A stretch of 64,000 nucleotides of DNA from JAEUHO01 sp046350655 (GTDB taxonomy: Bacteria; Planctomycetota; PLA2; JAEUHO01). Shown piece by piece: positions 1 to 8,117 of the stretch; the stretch's first letter is position 1; every line of letters starts with the position of its first letter. The position numbers and the translations under genes were made by a program. The notes below the pieces were generated by a model that worked only from the letters and a program-made list of their open reading frames with translations, made no database searches and was not told the origin of the DNA. The stretch lies in NCBI GenBank assembly GCA_046350655.1, contig JAXMAB010000012.1, forward strand, positions 62,001 to 126,000. The letters run 5' to 3'.

Positions 1-1560
1 CTCGCTGACGTACCCCGCGGGCACGTACACCTCGACGACGTCGAGGTCCTCGACGCGCACGTCGCCGCGGGGCAGGAACGCGGCCGGGCCGGAGGCCATC
101 GCGCGGCTGCGCTCGAGCTGGGTCCACCGCCTCCAGTCGAGGCGCAGGAACCGGGAGAACTCCTGCATCACCGCCGGGTCGTCCACGTCGGTGACCTTCA
201 GCATCGGGGCCATCACGGTGTAGGTCTTGTCGGCCATCGGGCGGATCCGCACGACCTCCTCGTCGGTGCGGAACGCCCGGCCCACGAGCTGCACGCGGTG
301 CTCGCCCGGCGCCAGCGCGACGTCGAGCGGGCGCCCCTCGGTCAGGCGGCCCACGGTCACGCCGTCCACGAACACGTCGGCCGGCAGCGACAGGTCGACC
401 CGCAGCGTCCCCGGCTGCGCGTTCCACCACGCGAGCCCGCCGACGAGCAGGCCCACGGCGGCCGCGACGGGCAGCGCGAACGGCCGGGCGCCGCGCAGCG
501 CGCGCCTCCACGGCGGCACGGGCCGCCCCACGGGCTGGTCGCCGGCCGCCACGGCGCGCAGGTCGTCGCGCAGCGCGCCCGCGGTGACGTACCGGTCCTC
601 CTTGCGCTTCTCGAGGGCCTTCATCACGACGGCCTCGACGCCGGGCTCGAGCGCCGGCGCGCCCTCGGGACGGCGGCGCGAGATCGGGTCGGGCCGCTGC
701 ACCATCACCATCCGCACGAGGTCCTGCGGGTCGGTCGCCGCGAACGGCGGGGAGCCGACGAGCGCGTGGTAGAGCGTCGCGCCGAGCCCGTACACGTCGG
801 TGCGCGCGTCCACGTCGCGCACGCGGCCGAGCAGCTGCTCGGGGCTCATGTACGGCGGGGTGCCGAGCGCCTCGCCGGTCTGGGTGAGGTGCCCGCCGTA
901 GAGGGTCCGCGCCAGGCCGAAGTCGGCGAGCACGACGTGGCCGTCCGGGCGCACGATCAGGTTCGCGGGCTTCACGTCGCGGTGCACGACGCCGGCCGCG
1001 TGCAGCGTGTCCAGCGCGTCGGCGACCTCGGCGAGCGCCGCGAACAGCTCGCGCGGCGGGGGCACGGTGCCCTCGTCCACGTGCGCCTGCAGGGTGCGGC
1101 CCTCGACGAGCTCCATCGCGTAGTAGAGCTGCCCGTCCACGTCGCCCGCCTCGTACACGGTGACGACGTTCGGGTGGCGCACCTGCGCGCACGCGCGGGC
1201 CTCGCGTCGGAACCGCTCGACCATCGACGGGTCGGCGTCGAGGGTGCGCGGGAGCACCTTCACGGCGACGCGACGGACGAGGTCGCGGTGCAGCGCCTCG
1301 TACACGATGCCCATCCCGCCGCCGCCGATCACGCGCTCGAGGACGTACGGCCCGAAGGCGCGCGGGAGGTTCGGCTCGGCGGGGGGCGCCTTCGCGCGGT
1401 CGATCGCCTCGGCGGCCTCGAGCAGCCGCAGGAACTCCTCGTACTCGTCGCCGAGCGCTTCGCGGTAGTCCATGGGGTCCGGCGCGCGGCCGAGGGCCTT
1501 GTGCCGCTGGTAGTCCTCGAGGGCGGCAACGATCCGGCGCTGACGGTCGGCGGGGCTCAT
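1..1560 (-). CDS. Ser/Thr protein kinase with PEGA domain (C-terminus beyond window)
   Basis: Membrane-anchored eukaryotic-like Ser/Thr kinase; 520 residues are visible and the frame is still open at base 1. About 70 N-terminal residues resemble the short acidic leader seen on many planctomycete kinases. The kinase domain follows, with the glycine loop GGGGMGIVYE, Lys101, HRD at 193-195, DFG at 213-215 and a PPYMSPEQ activation segment. A single transmembrane segment lies near residues 365-385, followed by a PEGA-type beta domain outside the membrane. Catalytic residues have the same numbering as in the kinase at 3818-5866, so the two are close paralogues. The ATG at 1560 is the natural start of the leader. 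A terminator at 1691-1734 separates this gene from the operon upstream, so it probably has its own promoter in 1561-1690. Substrates are unknown. Confidence 0.93.
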   Translation of the reverse strand, partial: MSPADRQRRIVAALEDYQRHKALGRAPDPMDYREALGDEYEEFLRLLEAAEAIDRAKAPPAEPNLPRAFGPYVLERVIGGGGMGIVYEALHRDLVRRVAVKVLPRTLDADPSMVERFRREARACAQVRHPNVVTVYEAGDVDGQLYYAMELVEGRTLQAHVDEGTVPPPRELFAALAEVADALDTLHAAGVVHRDVKPANLIVRPDGHVVLADFGLARTLYGGHLTQTGEALGTPPYMSPEQLLGRVRDVDARTDVYGLGATLYHALVGSPPFAATDPQDLVRMVMVQRPDPISRRRPEGAPALEPGVEAVVMKALEKRKEDRYVTAGALRDDLRAVAAGDQPVGRPVPPWRRALRGARPFALPVAAAVGLLVGGLAWWNAQPGTLRVDLSLPADVFVDGVTVGRLTEGRPLDVALAPGEHRVQLVGRAFRTDEEVVRIRPMADKTYTVMAPMLKVTDVDDPAVMQEFSRFLRLDWRRWTQLERSRAMASGPAAFLPRGDVRVEDLDVVEVYVPAGYVSE

Positions 1561-1637
1561 GGGGGTGGGGTTCCGCGTCCACGAGCGGACGGCCCGCCCC
1601 GGCATTTCTAACAAGGACCCGCGTCCCCCGTGCGGTC

Positions 1638-1663
1638 ACGCGAGGCCCGGCGGCCGGCGGGCC
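1638..1663. repeat. Palindromic intergenic repeat, partial copy
   Basis: Begins ACGCGAGGCCCG, then the spacer GCGGCCGG, then CGGGCC, where it diverges from the full palindrome at 33971-34002. It lies between a terminator and a kinase start. See the finding on the dispersed repeat family. Confidence 0.5.
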
Positions 1664-1690
1664 GAACGACGCGCGGGAGTTCCGGGCACC

Positions 1691-1734
1691 GAAAAAGACG
1701 TGCGGGGGCCGCTGCGTGAGCAGCGTCCCCCGCA
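1691..1734 (-). terminator. Rho-independent terminator of the lipoprotein gene
   Basis: On the minus strand, two nested stems (TGCGGGG with CCCCGCA outside, CGCTG with CAGCG inside) are followed by a run of five T after GTC. It sits about 40 bp beyond the stop of the lipoprotein gene at 1776. Confidence 0.8.
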
Positions 1735-1775
1735 CCAGCCCGCGGATCGCGGGTTCCGGGGCCGTTGGGAGCGGC

Positions 1776-3545
1776 CTAGTTCCCGTTGAGGGCGTTCAGC
1801 GCCTTGGTCGCCTCGTCGAGCGTCGCACCCGCCGCGGCCTGGGCGGCCAGGGCGGCATCGAGCTCGTTCTTGGCGGCGAGGATCGCCTCGGGCGTCCCAC
1901 CCTGCGCGGCCTGCCAGGCAAGCTCGGCGTCGTGGACGCGCTTCTCGGACGCCGCGAGGCCCTGCTGGGCGGTCTGCACCGCCTTCTGGGCCGCCTCGAC
2001 CTGCGCCTGGAAGTCGACCTTCGGCGGGAGCATCGGATCGATCGGCTTGCCACCGTTCGCCGGGGGGCCACCCGCGGCGTCCTGGGCCTGCTTCTCGATC
2101 TTGTCCGCCTCACGGTCCGCGAGCTGCGCCTGCTGCGTCAGGTTCTCGGCACGCTTCGCCGCCTCGGCCGCGAGGGCCGCCGCCGCGTCGGCCTGGGCCT
2201 TCGCATCGGCTGCCGCACGCTCGAAGGCGTCGGCCTGCTGCATCTTCGAGGCGCGCTGCTCCTCGGTGAGCCCGTTGGTCATGTCCTTGGCCTCGTTGCG
2301 GGCCGCCTCGGCCTTCGCCGCGAACTCGGCCGCCTTCGCCGCCTGGGCGTCGGCCGTGGCCTGCGCCTCGTCGGCCTGCTTCTTGGCGTCGGCAGCCGCC
2401 TTCTCGAACTGGTCCGCGCGGTTGCGGGCCGCCAGCGCCGCGGAGCGGAGCTGGTTCACCATCGTCTGGTGATCGGCGTCCTGGCTGCCGGCCGTCGGAT
2501 CGGAGACCGGGTCGGTCGGGGTCGGGGTGCCGGGGACGGTCGGGATCGGCGGGAGGCCGGAGCCACCCTGCTTCAGGCCGCCCTTGTTCGCGCCCGAGGT
2601 CTTCGCGACCGCGGTCGGGCCGACGCCGGCCATCTTGCCCTGGTTGCCGGACGGGATGTCCCCCGCGCCGGGGCCGCCGCTCGCGAGGCCGCCGTTGAGG
2701 CCGCCACCGAAGCCCTTGCGCGACGGCGACGGGTTCGTCGTCATCTTCATCTGGGCGTCCTGGAAGAGCGGCGTGTTCTTCAGCTTCAGGCGACGCAGGC
2801 AGTCCACCATGTCCGCGTAGACGGAGGTGATGGAGTCGTCGGTCTTGACGATCTCGACGTACGTCATGAGCGCCTCGGACAGGAAGCTGTAGTTCTTCAG
2901 CGCCTGCGCCTTGGTGATCATGCGACCGAGCACGGTCAGGCCCTTGTTGGCGTCGATCTCGCCGACCTTCTTCGCGGCCTGGACCTTGTCCACGATCGTG
3001 AAGTCGAGGGTGATCGGCTTGGCGCTCTTCTTGTCGAAGTACACGCCCCACGTCACGCGGTCGCCCGTCTTGAGCGACTCGACGACGACGGCCGGGATCG
3101 TCTCGACGGTCGTGGTCTTCGACGGCTCGAACGGAGCCGAGTAGAGCTCCTTCTTGCCCTGGAAGAACTTCAGGAAGGCCTTGCCGTCGAACGACGGCGA
3201 GACGTCCACGCGGAAGGTCCGGAGGCCGGCCTTGCGGACGTCACCCGACGGCCACGTCGGGAACGCGAGGCCGTCCACCACGCCGCGCTCCGGCGTGATC
3301 GGCTCGACGGCCGGGGTCTCGACGCCGAGGGCGGAGAGGGCCGCGGCCAACTCCTTCGGGTTGTTGTAGTCGATCGAGTCCGGCAGCGAGGCCGTCGAGG
3401 CGCTCGGCTCCGTGCTCGAGGACGCGTTCGCGCCCTGGTTCGTCGTCTTCGACGGCTCACTCTGACCGCAGCCGGCCAGCGTGGGCGCCAAGCCGGCGAC
3501 CCCCGCAACCAGCACTGCCGCGAAACGCTTCGTCGGCCGCTCCAT
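1776..3545 (-). CDS. Lipoprotein with kinase-shared domain and Ala-rich coiled coil
   Basis: Predicted exported lipoprotein of 589 residues: basic start, hydrophobic stretch and lipobox LAGC with Cys26. A Ser/Thr-rich linker follows. Residues of roughly 95-260 form a module that also occurs C-terminally in the kinase at 3818-5866. Matching stretches are SAPFEPSKT vs SAAFEPEKS, GDRVTWGVY vs GDTVTWGLY, ITLDFTIVD vs LTVQFRVVD and LRRLKLK vs LYRTLKL. After a Gly/Pro-rich linker, the last 220 residues are Ala/Glu/Lys/Gln-rich heptad-like helix, probably a long coiled coil. The family is not one I recognise. As the last gene of the sigma/kinase operon it could be an envelope partner or read-out of the kinase; that is inference. 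The ATG at 3545 has GGAGG just upstream. Confidence 0.85.
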   Translation of the reverse strand: MERPTKRFAAVLVAGVAGLAPTLAGCGQSEPSKTTNQGANASSSTEPSASTASLPDSIDYNNPKELAAALSALGVETPAVEPITPERGVVDGLAFPTWPSGDVRKAGLRTFRVDVSPSFDGKAFLKFFQGKKELYSAPFEPSKTTTVETIPAVVVESLKTGDRVTWGVYFDKKSAKPITLDFTIVDKVQAAKKVGEIDANKGLTVLGRMITKAQALKNYSFLSEALMTYVEIVKTDDSITSVYADMVDCLRRLKLKNTPLFQDAQMKMTTNPSPSRKGFGGGLNGGLASGGPGAGDIPSGNQGKMAGVGPTAVAKTSGANKGGLKQGGSGLPPIPTVPGTPTPTDPVSDPTAGSQDADHQTMVNQLRSAALAARNRADQFEKAAADAKKQADEAQATADAQAAKAAEFAAKAEAARNEAKDMTNGLTEEQRASKMQQADAFERAAADAKAQADAAAALAAEAAKRAENLTQQAQLADREADKIEKQAQDAAGGPPANGGKPIDPMLPPKVDFQAQVEAAQKAVQTAQQGLAASEKRVHDAELAWQAAQGGTPEAILAAKNELDAALAAQAAAGATLDEATKALNALNGN

Positions 3546-3817
3546 GGAAACCTCCTGGTGGGGCTGTGCCCCGCACTACGACTCCGTACGCCTTGCACCC
3601 GCGTGCACGCGCCGGATCAACCTGATGAGCGGAGCCCGCCGCCCCGCGTTTCTCGGAACCGTGCCTTGTTCAGCCCGGCGGTAGGGGGAGTCTAGGCTCC
3701 CCCCGGACTGCCGGGCAAGTCACCCCCACAGGTGCGGCACGCACCCCCGGTCCGGCGGGACCGTCGTGGTGGGACACCAACGCCGAAGGCCCGGGGGGAT
3801 CCCCCGGTACCCCCGGT

Positions 3818-5866
3818 CTATTTCTCCCCCCCCGGGTTGGCGGCGGTGAGCCGGTCCACCTCGGACTTCGGGAACTTCGAGATGCGATCGGAGAGCTCGG
3901 CGGCCCGTGCGGACTCCTCGAGCTTCAGCGTCCGGTAGAGCTGTCGGGCCAGCGCCTGCAGCGCGAGGACGTCCGGGTTCGCGTCGGCCAGGCGGTCGGC
4001 CTCGTCGAGGGCGTCCCGGACGAGGCCGAGCTGAACGAGCGCCCGGACCCTCATCTCCCCGCGCAGGGCCGCCGAGGCCTCCTCCGGCAGGGACCGGTCC
4101 ACCCGGGCGAGCGCGGCGGTCGGGTCGACGTCGACGACGCGGAACTGCACCGTGAGCGGCTTGTCTCCGGCCCGCTGCCGGGCCTTCGACGGGTAGAGCC
4201 CCCAGGTGACCGTGTCGCCGACCCGCAGCGCGGCCTTGACGGCCTCCGGCAGCGGGAGCGTCCCCCGCGACTTCTCGGGCTCGAACGCCGCGGAGGAGAG
4301 GACGTCGTTGCCGCGGCGGAACTCGAGCGTGAGCCGGTCGGAGTTCTCCGCGCTCAGGGCGAACTCGAACTCCGCGAGGGACGCCGCCCGCACGTCGCCG
4401 ACGGGGCGCAGCAGGACGGAGCCCCCGCCCGCGGCGCGCTCGCCGCTCCCGAAGTACGGCACCGACGCGACCTCGAGGGACCGCGCGAGGCGCATGCGCG
4501 CCACCGGGTCCTTCTCGTCCCGCGGCTGGAGCGGGACCTCGACGTAGACCTTGCCGCCGGCCGCGACCTCGACGCGCCGGGCGCGCTCGACGAAGCCGTC
4601 GGTGCGGAACGTCACGTCGTACTCGCCGGGCGCGAGGTCGAGCTTCGCGGGGGTCGTGCCGCGCACGACGCCGGCGACCAGCACCTCGACGCCGTCGGGC
4701 TCGCTGCGGAACTCGACGGTCCCGGACCGATGCGTCCACCACCACGCGGCGCCGAACGCGACGAGCGCGCCGGCGGCGACGGGGACCCACCGCTCGCGGA
4801 CCGCGCGGAGCAGGCGGACGGTCCCCCCCACGGGGCGGCCCACCACGTCTCCGTCGCGGCCCGCGGCGAACGCCAGCAGGTCGTCGCGCATCGCCGCCGC
4901 GCTCTCGTACCGGTCGGCCTTCTCCTTCTCGAGGGCCTTCATCACGATCTTCTCGACCGCGGCGGGACAGCCCGGCGCGGCCTTCCGGAGCGGTTCCGGG
5001 CGCTCCGCGACCACCTGGCGCGCGAGCGCCGCGATGTCGGGCGCGTCGAAGACCGGCCGGCCGGCGATCGCCTCGTACAGCGTCGCGCCCAGCGCGTACA
5101 CGTCGGCGCGCGCGTCCACCTCGTCGCGGCGGCCGAGCATCTGCTCGGGGCTCATGTAGAGCGGCGTGCCGAGCGCGTCGCCGGTCCGCGTCAGGCCCAT
5201 CCCCTCGGACGAGCGCGCGAGGCCGAAGTCGGCGAGCAGGATGCGACCGTCGGGCCGCACCATCAGGTTCGAGGGCTTGATGTCGCGGTGGAGCACGTTC
5301 GCGGCGTGCAGCGCCGCGAGCGCGTCGGCGACGCCGGCGAGCTCCTTGCAGAGCGCGCGCACCGGCGGCACCTCGCGCGCCTTGATGAGCGACGCGAGCG
5401 ACCGGCCCTCGACGAGCGTCATCGCGAAGTACGGACGGCCGTCCACCTCGCTCGCGTCGTAGATCTCGACGACGTGGTCGTGGCGCACGCGGGCGCTCGA
5501 GGCGGCCTCGTTGCGGAACCGCTCGCGCGCCTGCGGGTCGGCGTCGAAGCCGTGGCGCAGCACCTTCACCGCCGCGCGCCGGCGCAGCGTCCGGTGCACC
5601 GCCTCGTACACCACCCCCACCGCGCCGCGACCGAGCTCGCGGAGCAGCGTGTACGGCCCCAGCTCGCGCGGCAGCACCTCGGCCGGCGGTGGCTCGATCA
5701 GGTCGTCGAGCAGCGCGTCGGTGTCGGCCAGCAGCAGGAACTCCGCGTGGGACTCCCCCAGGCGCTCGCGGTAGGCGAGCACGTCGGTGCCCTCCCCTCG
5801 GGTCTTCCGACCCTGCAGGTCGGCCAGGGCATCGGCGATGTCGTCTTCGCGGCGGTCTGCCGTCAT
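3818..5866 (-). CDS. Transmembrane Ser/Thr kinase with PEGA and unknown C-terminal domain
   Basis: A 682-residue kinase. A short acidic leader (1-68) precedes the kinase domain, with GRGAVGVVYE loop, Lys101, HRD 193-195, DFG 213-215 and LYMSPEQ. One membrane span lies at about 361-378, then a PEGA domain at about 382-447. The final 200 residues contain the module shared with the neighbouring lipoprotein (1776-3545). The ATG at 5866 gives a sensible leader aligned with the paralogue at 1-1560; an upstream TTG would add 27 Pro/Arg-rich residues with no support. It lies 43 bp after the sigma-4-like gene and is probably co-transcribed with it and the ECF sigma factor. The layout suggests external sensing by PEGA/unknown domain with phosphorylation inside; the target is unknown. 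Confidence 0.93.
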   Translation of the reverse strand: MTADRREDDIADALADLQGRKTRGEGTDVLAYRERLGESHAEFLLLADTDALLDDLIEPPPAEVLPRELGPYTLLRELGRGAVGVVYEAVHRTLRRRAAVKVLRHGFDADPQARERFRNEAASSARVRHDHVVEIYDASEVDGRPYFAMTLVEGRSLASLIKAREVPPVRALCKELAGVADALAALHAANVLHRDIKPSNLMVRPDGRILLADFGLARSSEGMGLTRTGDALGTPLYMSPEQMLGRRDEVDARADVYALGATLYEAIAGRPVFDAPDIAALARQVVAERPEPLRKAAPGCPAAVEKIVMKALEKEKADRYESAAAMRDDLLAFAAGRDGDVVGRPVGGTVRLLRAVRERWVPVAAGALVAFGAAWWWTHRSGTVEFRSEPDGVEVLVAGVVRGTTPAKLDLAPGEYDVTFRTDGFVERARRVEVAAGGKVYVEVPLQPRDEKDPVARMRLARSLEVASVPYFGSGERAAGGGSVLLRPVGDVRAASLAEFEFALSAENSDRLTLEFRRGNDVLSSAAFEPEKSRGTLPLPEAVKAALRVGDTVTWGLYPSKARQRAGDKPLTVQFRVVDVDPTAALARVDRSLPEEASAALRGEMRVRALVQLGLVRDALDEADRLADANPDVLALQALARQLYRTLKLEESARAAELSDRISKFPKSEVDRLTAANPGGEK

Positions 5867-5909
5867 GGCGCAACTCCACCGGATGAAGCGGGAACCCGGC
5901 CCGGACCTT

Positions 5910-6242
5910 TCACGACGCCCCCCGGAGGTCGGCCCGCAGGGCGGCAAGCCCGCGCCGGCCTAGCGCCCGCACCCGACCGGGGGGGATCCCCAGGTCCTCG
6001 GCGATCACCTCGATCTCCCACCCCTCGACGACCCGGAGCCACACGATCTGCCGGGGGAGGTCGTCCAGCCGATCGAGAGCCGAACCCAGCCGATCCCGGA
6101 GCCAGAGGGCGTGAGCCCCCCGGGCCACCTCCTCGAAGTCGTCCTCCCCCGGGGGAGGGGGGCCCCCCGGCGAGGGACGGCGAGGCCCGTTCGCTGCCGA
6201 CCGGGGGTCCCGCGGAGCACCGGGGGGCGGGGGGAGGGCCAT
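5910..6242 (-). CDS. Stand-alone sigma-70 region 4-like protein
   Basis: Small protein of 110 residues. The first 35 are Pro/Gly-rich and disordered-looking. The rest matches sigma-70 region 4: a DDLPRQIVWLRVVEG helix, a helix-turn-helix around IEVIAEDLGIPPGRVRAL, and a basic recognition end. There is no region 2, so it cannot act as an ordinary sigma factor. Its ATG lies 1 nt after the TAG of the ECF sigma gene upstream, which implies tight translational coupling. It could help or compete with that sigma factor at -35 elements, or be a DNA-binding regulator. Domain assignment is good; role is inference. Confidence 0.72.
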   Translation of the reverse strand: MALPPPPGAPRDPRSAANGPRRPSPGGPPPPGEDDFEEVARGAHALWLRDRLGSALDRLDDLPRQIVWLRVVEGWEIEVIAEDLGIPPGRVRALGRRGLAALRADLRGAS

Positions 6243-6243
6243 C

Positions 6244-6828
6244 CTAGGACCCGTGCGCCCGCGAGGCGCCGACGGCCCCGTCGGTGTCGATGAGCGCGCG
6301 CAGTTCCTTCAGCGCGCGGCAGTAGAGGATCCGCACGGCGTTCGGCGAGCGGTCCATGATCTGCGCGACCTCGGCGATGTCGCGCCCCTCGAACTTCAGG
6401 AGGCTGACCACCGTGCGGTAGTCCTCCGGCAGTCTCCCGACCGCGTCGCGCACGATCTGCGAGAGCTCGCGGCGCGCGGCGGCCTGGGACGGCGACGTCT
6501 GCGACATGGCCGCGCGCTCGCCGGGCTGGCGCTTCTTCGCGGCCCAGTAGTCCACCAGGTCGCGCATCTTGTTGGCCGCGACGGTGAAGAACCAGCCGAA
6601 GAACTGGCGATCGGGCGGACCGCTGTAGGTGTGGAAGTCCTTGAGCACCGCCATCAGCACGTCCTGGGCGGCGTCCTCCGGGTCGGTGTGCGCGCGCAGC
6701 GCGGGCGACATGCGCGCGGCGCACCAGAGCACGAGACGAGGACGCAGCCGCTGGATGAGCGGCTCCAAGGCGTCCGGGCCGCCCACGAGCGCGGCTTGGA
6801 CGAGGCGTTGGGTCTCCGGAGCGTCCAC
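6244..6828 (-). CDS. ECF-family RNA polymerase sigma factor
   Basis: 194 residues, the usual ECF size. Region 2 is seen as DPEDAAQDVLMAVLKDFHTY and FFGWFFTVAANKMRDLVDYW; region 4 as LPEDYRTVVSLLKFEG followed by the helix-turn-helix IAEVAQIMDRSPNAVRI. A GTG at 6828 is used as start. First gene of an apparent operon with the sigma-4-like protein, kinase and lipoprotein. No anti-sigma gene is adjacent, so control by the linked kinase is plausible, as proposed for several planctomycete ECF groups; that link is inference. Confidence 0.93.
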   Translation of the reverse strand: MDAPETQRLVQAALVGGPDALEPLIQRLRPRLVLWCAARMSPALRAHTDPEDAAQDVLMAVLKDFHTYSGPPDRQFFGWFFTVAANKMRDLVDYWAAKKRQPGERAAMSQTSPSQAAARRELSQIVRDAVGRLPEDYRTVVSLLKFEGRDIAEVAQIMDRSPNAVRILYCRALKELRALIDTDGAVGASRAHGS

Positions 6829-7443
6829 GGGGCGCGAATTCTAGCGATCGGCGCGTGAAAACGGGGGTGTGAACCCGCGGGCCGTCGGCGCGATGTGGGG
6901 ACGCATCGCGGGCGTACGCGACCCGAACGCGTCCGCGCGCCGCGCATCGGCCGCCGGGCCTCGCGGATCGGCGCCGTCGGATCGGGCCCGGGACGATCCG
7001 GGCGCCGCGGCGTGCCCGCTCGGGCGCCGTCGGGACGTCGCGCGCCGCCGAGATCGAGACGGAGCCCCGACGCGAGGGGTGCTGGACCGCGGTGCCGTCC
7101 ACCTCGCGTCTCGTCTTCATTCCTTCGGGGCCCCCGCCCGGCGGGCGGGAGTCCCCTTTCTCGGGCGTGCGCCCGACGCGAGGAGGCTGCGGTGCGGTGC
7201 GTCCCTCTCGGGAGGCCGGGCACCCCCCCCCGGGGGACACCCGCCGCCGAGCCGAGGACGACACCGCGATCCACAGATCCACACGGAATCGGTCCCGGAA
7301 CCACGCCAACATTCCGCCGGCGGAGAAACCTGGCCTCGCGGTCCCCCGGATTGCGTCCACAAGGGCAGGAGTCCTCGATGATCCTGACCCCCTTGACGCG
7401 CCCGCGGATCCCGCTACACCCGAGCCGTCCCGGGAGGTTGCCG
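6829..7443. other. Divergent intergenic region between two sigma-factor operons
   Basis: About 615 bp between divergently transcribed ECF sigma genes, so it must hold both promoters. I see no convincing ORF; reading frames here have poor third-position GC. It contains two half copies of the dispersed repeat (GGGCCTCGCGG near 6956, GGCCTCGCGGTCCC near 7332). A locally AT-richer patch upstream of 6828 (around 6836-6870) could be the leftward promoter. Confidence 0.5.
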
Positions 7444-8067
7444 ATGTCCTCGACCGTGCCGCCGGTGGCGCCTCCGCCCGCCTCGCCGTCGCCCGAGGAG
7501 CTGACGGTGCTGCTGGGTCGCATCGAGAAGGACCCGGACGCTCGGGCGCGCGTGTTCGAGGCCGTCTACCGCGACCTGCGGAAGATCGCCGGCGCGGTGC
7601 TGCACGGCGACGGCCGCGGGTCGGTCCAGCCGACCGACCTCTTGCACTCGGCGTTCCTGAAGCTCGTCGCCGGGGACCGGAGCTACGCGACGCGTCAGCA
7701 CTTCTTCGCGGTGGCCGGCCACGCCATGCGGCAGGTGCTCGTGGACCACGTGCGCGCGCGCGACGCCGTCAAGCGGGGCGGCGACCTCGCGCGCGCGGAC
7801 GCGTCGGCCATCGATCGGGTCGCGCGGTCGTTCGAGGAACGCGGGATCCTGCTGCTCGACCTCGACGCGGCGCTGAAGCGCCTCGAGGCCGTGGACGAGG
7901 ACGCGGCCCGCATGGCCGTGCTCGTGCTGTTCGCGGGCCTGTCGAAGGGCGAGGCCGCGGAGCTGCTCGGGATCCCCGCGCGCAGCGCGGTGCGCGTGTG
8001 GGCGCTCGCGCGCGCGCGGCTCGAGCGCTGGCTCAGCGGGTACGGTCCCGACGTCGAGCCCGCGTAG
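7444..8067 (+). CDS. ECF sigma factor (Sigma70_ECF type), cassette 1
   Basis: 207 residues after the start ATG, which has GGGAGG 6 nt upstream. A Pro-rich N-terminus precedes the sigma domains. Visible hallmarks of the Sigma70_ECF group common in Planctomycetota and Acidobacteriota are VQPTDLLHSAFLKLV, the HFFAVAGHAMRQVLVDHVRA block, the KRGGD basic segment and a region 4 with GEAAELLGIPARSAVRVWALA. The end is 50 bp before a kinase gene. Its paralogue at 12207-12875 has the same arrangement. Confidence 0.92.
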   Translation: MSSTVPPVAPPPASPSPEELTVLLGRIEKDPDARARVFEAVYRDLRKIAGAVLHGDGRGSVQPTDLLHSAFLKLVAGDRSYATRQHFFAVAGHAMRQVLVDHVRARDAVKRGGDLARADASAIDRVARSFEERGILLLDLDAALKRLEAVDEDAARMAVLVLFAGLSKGEAAELLGIPARSAVRVWALARARLERWLSGYGPDVEPA

Positions 8068-8117
8068 CCCGCGCGAGGGGCGCGCCGGAACTCTCGCCAT
8101 CCCGTAGCATCGTCCGC

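Noticed and set aside
3791..3807. CCGGGGG/CCCCCGG hairpin after the kinase at 3818 as terminator
   Set aside because: Short, no T run, and the spacing is compatible with read-through to the lipoprotein gene; evidence too weak to list as a feature.
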